Shown here piece by piece: positions 54,401 through 64,000 of a DNA stretch of 64,000 nt. How positions within the stretch are numbered: position 1 is the stretch's first letter; each line of letters opens with the position of its first letter. The position numbers and the translations under genes are program-made. The notes beneath the pieces were generated by a model. It worked only from the letters and a program-made list of their open reading frames with translations, was not told the DNA's origin and searched no databases. This DNA is from Sphingobacterium sp. UBA7855 (lineage in GTDB: Bacteria > Bacteroidota > Bacteroidia > Sphingobacteriales > Sphingobacteriaceae): assembly GCA_002500745.1 (NCBI GenBank), contig DLST01000018.1:343227-407226 (forward strand). Direction: 5' to 3'.

Positions 54401-57088
54401 ATGAAAAGATTAGTTCAATTACTATTTTTGCTATTTACCCTCATCAACAGCGCTCACTCGCAAATAAACATCAAGGGAAGGATTTTAGACAAGGCAGATG
54501 ACAAGCCTCTAACTCATGCTTCCATTATTCTACTGAACCGCGATTCAGTCCTCCGTTATTTTAACCGCGCCAATGAAGAAGGAAGATTTCAAATTAAAAA
54601 TATCAAACCTGGGAGTTACATTATGCTGGCCACCTATCCCAAGTTTGAGCTCTATAGTGATACGATTCAAATTGCAGACAAAGATCTCGACTTGCACGAT
54701 ATCAAAATAAATTCTCAAAGAAATGTTTTGCAGGAGGTGATTGTCACCCGTCGTCTTCCAATTACGCTCAAAGGTGACACCATAGAATATGATGCAGGAA
54801 GTTTTGCAACAGAAAAGAATGCCAAATTAGAAGATTTACTTCGTCGTTTACCTGGTTTCACCGTTACGGGAGATGGAAGTATCACGGCGCAGGGAAAATC
54901 AGTACAGAAGGTCTTTATTGATGGGGAGGAATTTTTTGGTTATGACCCTAAAATAGCCATTAGAAATGTACGGGCAGATGCTGTGGACAAGGTACAGCTT
55001 TATGAGAAAAAATCGGAGGAGGCCGAGCTTTCGGGCATCGATGATGGCGTAAGGATCCAAACGGTTAACGTTGTACTTAAGGAGAAAGCTCGAAAAGGTC
55101 TCTTTGGTAACATGGAGGCCTTAGGAGGATCCCAAGGACTGTATGCTGGAAATCTCTTTGCTGCCAAGTTTAATAAAACCGAGCGTATTGGCGTTACTGC
55201 CAGCCACAATAATATGGGTAGTTCCAGCGGTCGTGAGGGCTCTCTTCGAATGAACAACCAAATTACGGGCGAACCACTAAACACCAACCTTGGCGCCAAC
55301 TATGAAAATCAGTTCTTCAAAAAAGCCCTAAAAGTAAACGCCAATTATGGTTACGATAACAGCAGTGACAAAAATCGTTCGGAAACTTACAATAAAAATG
55401 TGCTACCCGACGAATCTATTCAACAAAAAAACAGTAAAAATTATAATGAAAGGCACAGCCGAAGTAATAGTTTCAGGTCAAACCTTAGTATGCGATTGGA
55501 TTCCACACAACATATCGAACTTCAATCCAACGCCAATTGGGCTAACAGTGATAACCTTACCTATAACGACAGCAAAACAGGTGATGAATCAGGTAACCTG
55601 ATCAGTGACTTTAGCGAGAACAATCAATCCAATTCTTCAAGCTCCAACAACAGTTTTCGCTTGAATTATAGAAAACGATTAAAAGCGGGTCGTTCTGTCA
55701 ACCTTATGGTTGGGAATAGTCACAAAGAGTCAAATTCAGACAGTAAAGTAAATTCAAGAACTTATTTCTACAAAACAGGAGATAGTACTATTATTGACCA
55801 AAATCGATATGGTCAAAATAATGGTAATGATTTCTCTACCTCAATAAATTTCAATAACCGTATTAACGATTACGTCAATCTAGCTCTCGGCTATAGTTTC
55901 AATCATTCGAAGAATACAAACATACAGAGATCGATAAACAATATCACGCAAAAGTTTGATTCACTATATTCGCAAAATCAAATCGACAATAACTCCAATC
56001 AAGGTGTTAATATTCACTTTTCCTATCGCAGAGAAAAGTGGGAAATAAACTTTTCAAACCGTACGTTCTTTAAGAATCAAAAGTTAAGCGATAGTTACAG
56101 ATCAATCGATCTCGCACGTAATTTCTGGGACAACAATTTAAATGTAGATGCCAATTATCGCCTTTCAAACAGCAAAAATTTACGTTTTGCTTATCAGAGT
56201 TCAAATATTATTCCGTCGTTTGATCAGTTACAGCCTTTACAACCTCAGACCAATCCTTTGTTTCAACAAGTTGGTAATCCTGACCTAAAACGTGCCGTTA
56301 ACAATAATATTTCGGCCAATTATAATGCTTTCAGTTTATTAAAAGGAACCAATATTAATATCAACGGTAACTTATCTTTTGTGAACAATCCTATTGTTAA
56401 CAAAACAACCATATTGGACAACTCGGCACAAATCAGTACTTATGAAAATCTATCCGGTAAATCCAACTGGAACGGCGGATTGAATATTAACCATATGCAG
56501 ACTCTGTCCAATCGACGTATCAATTTTAACAAAAGTGCAAACGTTAGGTTTAACAATAGTTATAGTTATACCAAGTTTGAAGGGGGGCAATCCGGCGGCG
56601 AGTTTCTGCTGAACAATGCAAAGAACGCCAATTTTAGCCTAGGGTCGAGCTTAAACGAGCAAGATTCAGAAGGATTTGATTTTGACTTTTCTGCAAATGC
56701 GGGCTTTAATATTCAGCAAAATTCAATCAACAAACAGTTCAACGCTACAAGTTTTCAAGGCGGAACTTCTACCTACGTTAAATACTTCTTACCCAAAAAG
56801 TTTAATATTGTAGCAAACATTTTCTATAGCTACACAGGACCAACGAAACTTTATAAGAAATCAATCAATCAATTTTATACCAATATCGAATTGGAGAAAA
56901 AAGTACTGAAAGATGAGAGCATGACGCTAAGTGTAAAGGCTTTTGACATTTTCAACACATTTAATAATACACGCCGTAGTGCAAGTGACACCAACTATTC
57001 CGAATCTGTTCAACAGGTATTGACGCAGTATTTTTTGGTCGGTGTAAAATGGGATTTCAACAAATATCTAGGGAAAGGAAATGATTAA
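54401..57088 (+). CDS. Outer-membrane beta-barrel protein (carboxypeptidase-regulatory domain, plug, barrel) paired with GLPGLI
   Basis: 895 residues with a signal peptide (cleavage near AHSQ). Regulatory-like domain (about 22-105, INIKGRILDKADDKPLTHASIILL), plug-like region (about 110-220, LEDLLRRLPGFTVTGDGSIT, VQKVFIDGEEFFGYDPKIA), then a very Asn/Ser-rich barrel. It fits the OMP_b-brl_3 group often annotated as TonB-dependent-like. TATATTTG at 54376-54383 is a good -7 box. The next gene overlaps it by 8 nt. A role in export or surface assembly with the GLPGLI partner is a guess. Confidence 0.85.
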   Translation: MKRLVQLLFLLFTLINSAHSQINIKGRILDKADDKPLTHASIILLNRDSVLRYFNRANEEGRFQIKNIKPGSYIMLATYPKFELYSDTIQIADKDLDLHDIKINSQRNVLQEVIVTRRLPITLKGDTIEYDAGSFATEKNAKLEDLLRRLPGFTVTGDGSITAQGKSVQKVFIDGEEFFGYDPKIAIRNVRADAVDKVQLYEKKSEEAELSGIDDGVRIQTVNVVLKEKARKGLFGNMEALGGSQGLYAGNLFAAKFNKTERIGVTASHNNMGSSSGREGSLRMNNQITGEPLNTNLGANYENQFFKKALKVNANYGYDNSSDKNRSETYNKNVLPDESIQQKNSKNYNERHSRSNSFRSNLSMRLDSTQHIELQSNANWANSDNLTYNDSKTGDESGNLISDFSENNQSNSSSSNNSFRLNYRKRLKAGRSVNLMVGNSHKESNSDSKVNSRTYFYKTGDSTIIDQNRYGQNNGNDFSTSINFNNRINDYVNLALGYSFNHSKNTNIQRSINNITQKFDSLYSQNQIDNNSNQGVNIHFSYRREKWEINFSNRTFFKNQKLSDSYRSIDLARNFWDNNLNVDANYRLSNSKNLRFAYQSSNIIPSFDQLQPLQPQTNPLFQQVGNPDLKRAVNNNISANYNAFSLLKGTNININGNLSFVNNPIVNKTTILDNSAQISTYENLSGKSNWNGGLNINHMQTLSNRRINFNKSANVRFNNSYSYTKFEGGQSGGEFLLNNAKNANFSLGSSLNEQDSEGFDFDFSANAGFNIQQNSINKQFNATSFQGGTSTYVKYFLPKKFNIVANIFYSYTGPTKLYKKSINQFYTNIELEKKVLKDESMTLSVKAFDIFNTFNNTRRSASDTNYSESVQQVLTQYFLVGVKWDFNKYLGKGND

Positions 57089-57962
57089 AAAAATATATTT
57101 AACTGTACTGATCTGCTGTATGTGCGGATTATCGCTTCAGGCGCAATATGCCTATTTTGGAAGCAGAGGCACGATCAGTTTTGATAAGGTCACTTATACA
57201 AAAGCGCGCCTGCGGCAGATGTCAAACGACATGAATCCGAAAGGGATGGACAGAGATGGAGGAATACTGGACTATCTGGATAAAATGCCTGATTCGCACA
57301 CAGAAAAATTGAAATTGTACTTTGATGAGAATTCAACGGTATTAATGCCCGAGGAAAATGTGGGAAGTGAAAAGCAAAGTAACGCAATAAAAATGACTGC
57401 ACCGAAAGCTACTTCTGCCAATGGTCGAGGGGGCAGATTTCAGGGGGCAGCTCGATCTGGCCCAACCCCGAGAGGACAATTTAGAGGTGGAGCTAAAAAT
57501 GGTAAAGTCCTTTATCAGGATCTGAAAGCAGGCACCGCAGATATTCAGCTTGATATTGACGAGAAATACATTCTTTCGGAAACACTGGATAGCATTACTT
57601 GGCGGTTCACCGAGGAATACCGAAATATTGCCGGTGTAAACTGCCGCCGGGTGAATGGTGCCACCAAAGATTCATTGTATCTGATTGCCTATTATTCGGA
57701 AGAAATCCCTGTCTCAGCAGGACCGGCCTTAAGTCACGGTCTCCCTGGGATGATAATAGGTCTCGTGATTCCTGAAATGCATATTCAATACTGGGCTACA
57801 GCTATTGAATATACCAATAAACTTGCGCCTTCTGAGTGGCGGGATAAGAAATCAAAAAAAATGGAACTTAATGAATTCTCGGAAATATTTGGCAGATATA
57901 TGCCACGCAATCGACAAAACGAGTCAGCAAAAAAAAGGATTTTAGAGCAACTGGTGTATTGA
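57081..57962 (+). CDS. GLPGLI family protein
   Basis: 293 residues with a signal peptide (cleavage near LQAQ). The defining motif appears as HGLPGMIIGLVIPE (about 216-229), preceded by NCRRVNGATK and IAYYSEEIPVSAGP. An unusual insert (about 105-138) is rich in Gly and Arg (GRGGRFQGAARSG, RGQFRGGAKNG). The family is periplasmic, of unknown function, and usually follows an outer-membrane protein as here. It overlaps the upstream gene by 8 nt. Confidence 0.9.
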   Translation: MIKKIYLTVLICCMCGLSLQAQYAYFGSRGTISFDKVTYTKARLRQMSNDMNPKGMDRDGGILDYLDKMPDSHTEKLKLYFDENSTVLMPEENVGSEKQSNAIKMTAPKATSANGRGGRFQGAARSGPTPRGQFRGGAKNGKVLYQDLKAGTADIQLDIDEKYILSETLDSITWRFTEEYRNIAGVNCRRVNGATKDSLYLIAYYSEEIPVSAGPALSHGLPGMIIGLVIPEMHIQYWATAIEYTNKLAPSEWRDKKSKKMELNEFSEIFGRYMPRNRQNESAKKRILEQLVY

Positions 57963-58057
57963 AAATGTCAGTTTGGCAGTACCTAAAGACAAATAGATGA
58001 CAAATAGTGATTTTTTTAAAAAAAAGTCGGATTGGCATAAGGGTTGATAATAGAGTG

Positions 58058-58065
58058 ATAGATTT
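58058..58065 (+). promoter_or_regulatory. -7 box of dnaK
   Basis: TAGATTTG, perfect TAnnTTTG, 28 nt before the dnaK ATG. A TTG at 58031-58033 is 24 nt upstream, slightly long. No CIRCE element (TTAGCACTC-N9-GAGTGCTAA) is visible here. Confidence 0.55.
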
Positions 58066-58093
58066 GTTTAAGTAAAAAATTAAAACACAAGAT

Positions 58094-59998
58094 ATGTCTA
58101 AAATTATAGGAATTGACTTAGGTACTACAAACTCATGTGTTGCCGTAATGGAAGGTAACGAGCCTGTAGTAATTACGAACAACGAAGGTAAACGTACAAC
58201 TCCTTCGATCGTAGCTTTCGTAGAGGGTGGCGAGCGCAAAGTTGGGGACCCAGCAAAGCGTCAAGCAATTACTAACCCACATAAAACTATTTATTCCATC
58301 AAACGTTTTATGGGACTTTCATACGATGAAGCGTTAAAAGAAGCTGAACACGTACCTTATAATATCGTTAAAGGTGACAATAACACACCCCGCGTAGAAA
58401 TTGACGACCGCAAATATACACCACAAGAGATCTCTGCTATGGTTCTTCAAAAAATGAAGAAAACAGCTGAAGATTTCTTAGGTCAAGAAGTAACTGAAGC
58501 TGTTATTACAGTTCCTGCGTATTTCAACGACGCACAACGTCAAGCAACCAAAGAAGCTGGTGAAATCGCTGGTTTATCTGTAAAACGTATCATCAACGAA
58601 CCTACAGCAGCAGCTTTAGCGTATGGTTTGGACAAAGCACACAAAGACATGAAAATTGTTGTGTTTGACTGTGGTGGTGGTACTCATGACGTTTCTGTAC
58701 TAGAATTAGGTGACGGAGTCTTTGAGGTTAAATCTACTGACGGTGACACACACTTAGGTGGTGATGACTTTGATAACGTAATCATCAACTGGTTGAATGA
58801 AGAATTCAAAAGCGAAAACAATGGCTTTGACTTGAAAAAAGACCCAATGGCATTGCAACGTTTGAAAGAAGCTGCTGAGAAAGCGAAAATTGAGTTATCA
58901 AGCGCAACTTCTACTGAAATCAACTTGCCATATATCACTGCTGATGCAACTGGTCCAAAACACTTAGTTCGTTCATTGTCTCGCGCTAAATTTGAGGCTT
59001 TGGCAGCTGACTTGATTAAGAGAACAATTGCTCCTTGTGAGTCTGCATTGAAAAATGCTGGTTTCAGCAAATCTGATATTGATGAAATTATCTTAGTAGG
59101 TGGTTCTACTCGTATCCCTGCAATCGTTGATGCGGTAAAAGCATTCTTCGGAAAAGAGCCTTCTAAAGGTGTAAACCCGGATGAAGTTGTCGCTTTAGGT
59201 GCTGCTATCCAAGGTGGTGTATTGACAGGTGAAGTAAAAGACGTTTTATTATTGGATGTAACTCCACTTTCATTGGGTATTGAGACAATGGGTGGTGTGA
59301 TGACTAAATTGATCGAAGCAAATACAACAATTCCAACTAAAAAATCGGAAACGTTCTCTACTGCTTCAGACAATCAGCCGTCTGTAGAAATTCACATCTT
59401 ACAAGGTGAGCGTCCTATGGCAAACCAAAACCGTACAATCGGCCGTTTCCATTTGAATGACATTCCACCAGCTCCTCGTGGCGTTCCTCAAATCGAAGTT
59501 ACTTTTGATATTGATGCGAATGGTATCATCAAAGTATCTGCGAAAGATAAAGCTACTGGAAAAGAACAAAATATCCGCATTGAAGCATCTTCAGGTTTGT
59601 CTGATGACGAAATCAAACGTATGAAAGAAGAAGCTGAAGCTAATGCTGATGCTGACAAAAAAATGAAAGAAGAAGCTGACAAAGTAAATGCAGCTGACGC
59701 TTTAATCTTCTCAACTGAAAAACAATTGAAAGAATATGGCGATAAAATTTCAGCAGATAAAAAAGCGCCAATTGAAGCTGGCTTAACAAAACTAAAAGCT
59801 GCTTACGAAGCGAAAAACTTTACTGATATCGATGCTGCTTCTGAAGAATTGCAAAATGCTTGGAATGCTGCCTCTGAAGAAATGTATGCTGCTTCTCAAG
59901 GTGGTGCACAACAACCTCAAGGTGATGCAGGTCAAGCTCAAGGTGGAAACCAAGGTGGTGATGATGTAACTGACGTAGATTACGAAGAAGTGAAGTAA
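58094..59998 (+). CDS. dnaK: Molecular chaperone DnaK (Hsp70)
   Basis: 634 residues, full length. The ATPase domain (1-380) begins [18 protein letters not shown] and includes [13 protein letters not shown], where most Hsp70s have GGGTFD; I recall this variant from related genera. Substrate-binding domain (about 390-505) and helical lid (about 505-605) follow, with a Gln/Gly-rich tail ending [11 protein letters not shown]. Foldase working with DnaJ and GrpE, neither of which is adjacent. Codon use looks optimised for high expression, unlike its neighbours. Monocistronic. Confidence 0.98.
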   Translation: MSKIIGIDLGTTNSCVAVMEGNEPVVITNNEGKRTTPSIVAFVEGGERKVGDPAKRQAITNPHKTIYSIKRFMGLSYDEALKEAEHVPYNIVKGDNNTPRVEIDDRKYTPQEISAMVLQKMKKTAEDFLGQEVTEAVITVPAYFNDAQRQATKEAGEIAGLSVKRIINEPTAAALAYGLDKAHKDMKIVVFDCGGGTHDVSVLELGDGVFEVKSTDGDTHLGGDDFDNVIINWLNEEFKSENNGFDLKKDPMALQRLKEAAEKAKIELSSATSTEINLPYITADATGPKHLVRSLSRAKFEALAADLIKRTIAPCESALKNAGFSKSDIDEIILVGGSTRIPAIVDAVKAFFGKEPSKGVNPDEVVALGAAIQGGVLTGEVKDVLLLDVTPLSLGIETMGGVMTKLIEANTTIPTKKSETFSTASDNQPSVEIHILQGERPMANQNRTIGRFHLNDIPPAPRGVPQIEVTFDIDANGIIKVSAKDKATGKEQNIRIEASSGLSDDEIKRMKEEAEANADADKKMKEEADKVNAADALIFSTEKQLKEYGDKISADKKAPIEAGLTKLKAAYEAKNFTDIDAASEELQNAWNAASEEMYAASQGGAQQPQGDAGQAQGGNQGGDDVTDVDYEEVK

Positions 59999-60012
59999 TC
60001 ACTCCTCCCCAT

Positions 60013-60050
60013 AAAAAAAGCTCCGGGACATTAATCCTGGAGCTTTTTTT
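60013..60050. terminator. Terminator after dnaK
   Basis: AGCTCCGGGA / TCCTGGAGCT stem with A7 and T7 flanks, 14 bp past the stop. The symmetric tails allow termination from both sides; the convergent DUF2459-type gene ends at 60113. Confidence 0.95.
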
Positions 60051-60112
60051 ATTTTAACCCTGTCGCTTATCGATTTCTCAACATTCAACAACTACTTTTT
60101 ATACGCTTCGAG

Positions 60113-60796
60113 CTATTGCTTGTTTTTATAGTGACTTAATATTCCTTTATCGAATGTAGCCCATATTCCAGCGGGCATTGCAGCCTTCTTTAAGGCATTA
60201 TTTGTCCAGGTATTGCAGGAATAAAACATACTATAGGCACCTTTCGCTTCATAAAATGCATCTGAATCCCCATATTGTGCATTTGTTTTTACCAAAATAG
60301 CTTTGTTTTGATTTCCGTCTAATGATTGTTTGATATATTGTATCAAATCATGATATTGTGACCTACTGATCTGGTAAGAAAAACATAATTCATCTTCCTG
60401 AACGGTATTATAATAGGTCACATGAATGGCGGACTCGCCTAATCCGAAAGCAGCGATGAATGCGATCGAGGCTTTTAGATCCTTCCATTCGGGCGTATCC
60501 AAATAAAATCCTTTGTCCCCCCAGCCGATCCCAACATATTGGTATCCGTGATGTTTTCCGGTCGTATTTTCATAAGGAAACAATTGCGACCAATCCATCT
60601 CTTCGTTGACGACCGGTAATACAATATCGGTATGAACACCATTCGATTTGACAAATACCTGCACTGTCCTATCTCCGTTGATTTCTTTTCGCGGTGCTGA
60701 AATGCGCGACAAACTGTATTCCGCGACAATATAAAGCACGCAAAAAGACAACAATCCTAAAATAAAATAACCTAACACTTTAAGAACTTTTTTCAT
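60113..60796 (-). CDS. DUF2459/TIGR02117-type protein, membrane-anchored
   Basis: 227 residues. One N-terminal membrane helix (about 6-26), then a periplasmic domain with KSNGVHTDIVLPVVNEEMDW, YVGIGWGDKGFYLDTPEW, ESAIHVTYY and YSCNTWTNNALKKAAMPAGIW. These are the His, Gly-Trp and Cys-Asn-Thr-Trp patterns of the DUF2459 family. The layout suggests a papain-like fold, but no activity is known. Monocistronic. Confidence 0.85.
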   Translation of the reverse strand: MKKVLKVLGYFILGLLSFCVLYIVAEYSLSRISAPRKEINGDRTVQVFVKSNGVHTDIVLPVVNEEMDWSQLFPYENTTGKHHGYQYVGIGWGDKGFYLDTPEWKDLKASIAFIAAFGLGESAIHVTYYNTVQEDELCFSYQISRSQYHDLIQYIKQSLDGNQNKAILVKTNAQYGDSDAFYEAKGAYSMFYSCNTWTNNALKKAAMPAGIWATFDKGILSHYKNKQ

Positions 60797-60832
60797 CTAA
60801 GATCTATTTCTACTCATTAATCTACCAAACGG

Positions 60833-60867
60833 GGTAAAAAAAAACCTGTATTGCTGGCAATACAGGT
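60833..60867 (-). terminator. Terminator after the nucleotidyltransferase gene
   Basis: Inverted repeat ACCTGTATTGC / GCAATACAGGT (60844-60867 region, short loop) followed on the minus strand by about T9. It separates the nucleotidyltransferase from the DUF2459-type gene. Confidence 0.9.
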
Positions 60868-60893
60868 GAAAGATAAGCTATTTCTTTTAGCTC

Positions 60894-61805
60894 TTAAAAT
60901 AACTTTTCAGGATAGACTCCATCCGCAACCAATTTTGATATTGATTCTTGTACAATAGGTTTATCCTCTTTATAGGTTACTCCAAACCATTTCGATGAAG
61001 TTGGAATTACTTTGAAATCCGCCAACTTATGTTTAACCATATAATCAGGTACGGAAGGAATAAAAAATTCAGCTTTTAAATTTTCTTTGTTTTCCTCAAC
61101 AAAAGCAGGGAACATCGCTTGTGCTACTTCGAAAATTTTTGGTGTAAAACCCCAAAAGTTCATTGAAACACGCGTTTTCGGATCAAGATCCGTTTCCACC
61201 CCATTTTCCTCGTACACGATTTTGCGGTTATCCCCTTCGCCTTTATAATATATATTTGTCCGTTCAGTTACACTTTCCATATGGCCAGAAGGCGTCACCT
61301 CACATACTCCACGCGAGACATAACCATAATCAGACATGGTATTTCCAACCTGAAAACCCATTAATGACATCTGCTGGTCAGAAACCTCGGTCGTTAAGAA
61401 TTCAGCCATTTTTTGAAAAGAATCGGCCCCGTAAAAATCATCTGCATTGATGACACAAAATGGTTCCTTAACTTTATCTTTGGCACTCATCACCGCATGT
61501 GCTGTACCCCAAGGTTTAGTTCTTTCAATCACATGATTGACACCAAATTTCGTTAGGTCAAAATCTTGAAAAGCATAATCTACTTCTATTTTACCCTTCA
61601 ATTTTTCATCAAATACTGCTTTCATTTTTTCCAGAAATTCTTCCCGGATAATGAATACAACTTTTCCAAATCCTGCGCGAATGGCATCGTAAATTGAATA
61701 GTCAATAATTGTCTCGCCGTGTGGGCCAAAACCATCTACTTGTTTTAAAGAACCATACCGGCTAGCCATTCCTGCTGCCAAAATCAAAAGGGTTGGTTTA
61801 CTCAT
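60894..61805 (-). CDS. Nucleotidyltransferase family protein (sugar-nucleotide type)
   Basis: 303 residues. N-terminal NTP-binding signature LLILAAGMASRYGSLKQVDGFGPHGETIIDYSIYDA, acidic metal site INADDFYG (Asp) and AHAVMSAKDKVKEP. The fold matches NTP_transferase proteins such as UTP-glucose-1-phosphate uridylyltransferase-like enzymes. Substrate unknown; no sugar-pathway genes are adjacent. Cytoplasmic, single gene. Confidence 0.88.
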   Translation of the reverse strand: MSKPTLLILAAGMASRYGSLKQVDGFGPHGETIIDYSIYDAIRAGFGKVVFIIREEFLEKMKAVFDEKLKGKIEVDYAFQDFDLTKFGVNHVIERTKPWGTAHAVMSAKDKVKEPFCVINADDFYGADSFQKMAEFLTTEVSDQQMSLMGFQVGNTMSDYGYVSRGVCEVTPSGHMESVTERTNIYYKGEGDNRKIVYEENGVETDLDPKTRVSMNFWGFTPKIFEVAQAMFPAFVEENKENLKAEFFIPSVPDYMVKHKLADFKVIPTSSKWFGVTYKEDKPIVQESISKLVADGVYPEKLF

Positions 61806-61939
61806 ATTTAAATTGCGTTAATAGAATTTTCTTCTCGTGGGTAAACTTAGCTAAATTTGCCTTTAAAAGCAAATTTCGGCAAGCTCAGTGCTACCCTCAA
61901 AGGTATAGTATTGAAACGAAAAAGATCAAAAAATTAGTA

Positions 61940-63481
61940 TTATTTCTTTTTTAAGAATGCGTTTAATAATCCCGCCGCTAATTTGCCCAAAAACTTCACC
62001 CCTTCGCGCGCTAAAGTCGTTGTAGCAGTTCGTTGTGCGGCTTCCAAAGGAGTCTGTCTTCGAGAAGTGGGCCGACTCGCTTTTTCCGCTTTTTTTTCCT
62101 GGGCCGCGCGTTGTTCTTCCTGTGCTGCAGCCTGGATTCGTTCTTCTATGATTTCAGCCGCAGAGCGATTTTCTTGCCGCTCTTGGTATTTAACTTTTAA
62201 ATCAGACTGATTGATCATTTGTTGGATTGTTGCGCCACTTGCAGGCCCCATCACGGCACGGGCAGGTACCAAATGCGTAGCAACAACCTCTGTGGGGATA
62301 CCTTTATCATTCAATACGGTAATCAATGCCTGTCCTGTCCCTAAGGAGGTTAAGACTTGATCAATTTCATAAAAGTCGGATTTGGGATATGTTTTAACAA
62401 TCTTCTTTAAGTTTTCAGCATCGTTGGGTGTAAAAGCACGCAGGGCATGTTGTACGCGATTTCCCAACTGCGCCAATACAGATTCTGGCACATCGGTTGG
62501 GGACTGTGTACAGAAGAACACCCCGACCCCTTTCGATCGAATAAGACGAATGATCTGATCAACCTGTGTGAGAAAGGCTTTAGGAGCTCCGTTAAACAGT
62601 AGATGGGCTTCGTCAAAGAAAAAGACAAGTTTAGGTTTGTCCAAATCGCCAACCTCAGGCATATTTTTAAACAGCTGTGCAAGTAAGCTTAACAAAAATG
62701 TAGAATAAAGTATGGGTTGGTCTTGTACATCGGAGATATTTAATAAGCTAATCACGCCCTTACCATCTACCTTTTGAAACAAATCGTTGATGTCAAATTC
62801 TCTCTCACCAAAAATATGCGCTAGACCTTGCTGTTCCAATGCAACGATCTTACGTAAGATGGTTCCCGAGCTGGCGGAGCTAATCTTACCGTAATCATTT
62901 TTTATCTCTTCGCTACCCGGTCCTTCCGAGAGGTAGGTAAGCAATTTCTTCGTGTCTGAAAAATCGATCAAAGGCATTTGTTGATCCTGCGCATATTTAA
63001 ACATAGCCGCTAATACGCCCGTTTGCGTTTCATTGAGCTCCAGTATCCGGCCCAGCAATACCGGTCCAAAGTCCTCTACAGTCATCCGCATAGGAATTCC
63101 TTTGTTGCCAGAAAGTGAGTACAATTCAACGGGAAACGATGATGGCTCAAATGGTATGCCCACAGCACTTCCGCGGTCAATAAGTGCCTGATTAGTCAGT
63201 CCTGGCTCTGCTAAACCTGATAAGTCGCCTTTGACATCCAGCATAAATACAGGTACAGCGGCATCCGACAATTGCTCGGCGATTAACTGTAACGTACGCG
63301 TTTTACCTGTGCCTGTAGCGCCAGCAATAAGACCGTGACGGTTCATCATTTTCAACGCCAAATTCACTTTTGCTTCAGATTGAATTTCCCCATTCAGAAT
63401 CCCTGCACCCAGATAAATGAATGCTCCTTTGGGGTTATAGGATACCTTTACTTGCTCAATAAATTGTTCTTTATTTGCCAT
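61940..63481 (-). CDS. HerA-like ATPase, DUF853 family
   Basis: 513 residues from MANKEQFIEQV (the ATG at 63481); nine codons upstream are open but unnatural. Walker A GATGTGKTRT (about 54-63), Walker B VFFFDEAHLLF (about 295), and CTQSPTDVPESVLAQLGNRVQHALRAFT with the arginine-finger region. A Glu/Ala/Arg-rich coiled segment (about 425-475) and a glycine/leucine tail follow. The DUF853 group is related to HerA/FtsK-type DNA translocases, with unproven function. No NurA-like partner is adjacent. Confidence 0.92.
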   Translation of the reverse strand: MANKEQFIEQVKVSYNPKGAFIYLGAGILNGEIQSEAKVNLALKMMNRHGLIAGATGTGKTRTLQLIAEQLSDAAVPVFMLDVKGDLSGLAEPGLTNQALIDRGSAVGIPFEPSSFPVELYSLSGNKGIPMRMTVEDFGPVLLGRILELNETQTGVLAAMFKYAQDQQMPLIDFSDTKKLLTYLSEGPGSEEIKNDYGKISSASSGTILRKIVALEQQGLAHIFGEREFDINDLFQKVDGKGVISLLNISDVQDQPILYSTFLLSLLAQLFKNMPEVGDLDKPKLVFFFDEAHLLFNGAPKAFLTQVDQIIRLIRSKGVGVFFCTQSPTDVPESVLAQLGNRVQHALRAFTPNDAENLKKIVKTYPKSDFYEIDQVLTSLGTGQALITVLNDKGIPTEVVATHLVPARAVMGPASGATIQQMINQSDLKVKYQERQENRSAAEIIEERIQAAAQEEQRAAQEKKAEKASRPTSRRQTPLEAAQRTATTTLAREGVKFLGKLAAGLLNAFLKKK

Positions 63482-63652
63482 ACCTAAGGCTTTAAATGTA
63501 TAAATCAATAAACATTGAAAAACGTTTCATAAAAATAATTTCTTCGTCACAATTTAGTGCCAAAATATATTTTTTAGTGCACTACTAATTTGAATTTAAC
63601 ATGGAATTGCTATTTTTACGATGTAAAACAGTAAAACTAAAGGTAATAAAAA

Positions 63653-63988
63653 ATGTTAAATAAGCGGTTTAGATTTGTGGCAGCGTTCCTTTGCGCGATC
63701 ATCTTTTTCACAAAGATGGCTATATCTATTTCACCTATTTTTTCCAATAGTTTAGATCAAAGTACAATCTTACAGGTTGTTTTACAACTGGAAATCGAGA
63801 ACAATAATGGCGCGAGTAATGATACACTCGAGACGGCCTCAAAATTTTTCAATACGAAGTCAGAAGAACCTATTGTATTCGAAACTATAATCGTTGAGAA
63901 CCAAGGAAAACAAAAGAATTATCTTAAAAATGAGAAAAGCATTCTAGCTTTTCATCCTACGGTTCCAACACCCCCTCCTAACGTATAA
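63653..63988 (+). CDS. Small secreted or membrane protein of unknown function
   Basis: 111 residues, complete just before the right edge. An N-terminal hydrophobic segment (about 7-27) looks like a signal peptide. It is followed by LQVVLQLEIENNNGASND and a Pro-rich end (FHPTVPTPPPNV). I do not recognise the family. TTG (63590-63592) with an 18-nt spacer and TATTTTTA (63611-63618) form a weak promoter. Any operon partner lies beyond the window. Confidence 0.6.
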   Translation: MLNKRFRFVAAFLCAIIFFTKMAISISPIFSNSLDQSTILQVVLQLEIENNNGASNDTLETASKFFNTKSEEPIVFETIIVENQGKQKNYLKNEKSILAFHPTVPTPPPNV

Positions 63989-64000
63989 TGACATCCTATC

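Noticed and set aside
58021..58093. CIRCE operator upstream of dnaK
   Set aside because: No TTAGCACTC-N9-GAGTGCTAA match; Bacteroidota often lack it here.

Overview
The window looks like chromosome of a Sphingobacterium-type member of the Bacteroidota (family Sphingobacteriaceae by inference). This rests on several signs: promoters of the form TTG-N20-TAnnTTTG, few Shine-Dalgarno sites, GLPGLI and DUF3127 proteins, several two-part outer-membrane proteins (carboxypeptidase-regulatory domain, plug, barrel), a DnaK with the GGGTHD variant, and moderate-to-low GC. I saw no rRNA, tRNA, insertion sequence, prophage or CRISPR array. Almost all of it is dense single-copy coding sequence, much of it housekeeping.

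Left part (1-16.6 kb). A leftward, translationally coupled operon for fucosylated glycans (GH29 and GH95 fucosidases, then a thioredoxin-fold lipoprotein cut by the window edge). Then metZ, tpx, a FadL-type transporter with an SGNH lipoprotein, OsmC, and an outer-membrane receptor-like protein divergent from a histidine kinase/response regulator pair. DUF2157 follows.

Middle (16.7-40.8 kb). uvrA; a mutL-rhomboid-pseudorhomboid-phosphatase operon; an S41 protease; fumC followed by a lipoprotein gene whose signal-peptide codons contain a terminator; MFS and acyltransferase genes; NlpE; a DUF3127 protein with an SSB-like tail; an RlmL-type methyltransferase with an HD hydrolase; a secreted GDPD and a secreted EEP hydrolase; DUF4197; pepT; a nitroreductase; and an ECF sigma factor coupled to a membrane protein with a TonB-like C-terminal domain.

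Right part (40.9-64 kb). A TonB-dependent receptor preceded by a 32-residue peptide ending in Cys-Cys and a hairpin, arranged like a transcription attenuator; a YeiH/UPF0324 transporter; a marR-fadN-fadA-fadE beta-oxidation operon with a clear palindromic operator at the marR start; a 2-oxoglutarate/Fe(II) oxygenase; an outer-membrane protein/GLPGLI pair; dnaK; a DUF2459-type protein; a nucleotidyltransferase; a HerA-like ATPase; and a small secreted protein at the right edge.

The best candidates for undescribed biology are the Cys-ending leader peptide with its hairpin (43.5-44.0 kb), the fumC terminator inside the next gene's signal sequence (28.5 kb), the SSB-like tail on DUF3127 (31.9 kb), and the DNA-repair proteins that lack expected metal ligands (UvrA, MutL). 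All functional assignments come from reading motifs by eye; no database search was run.
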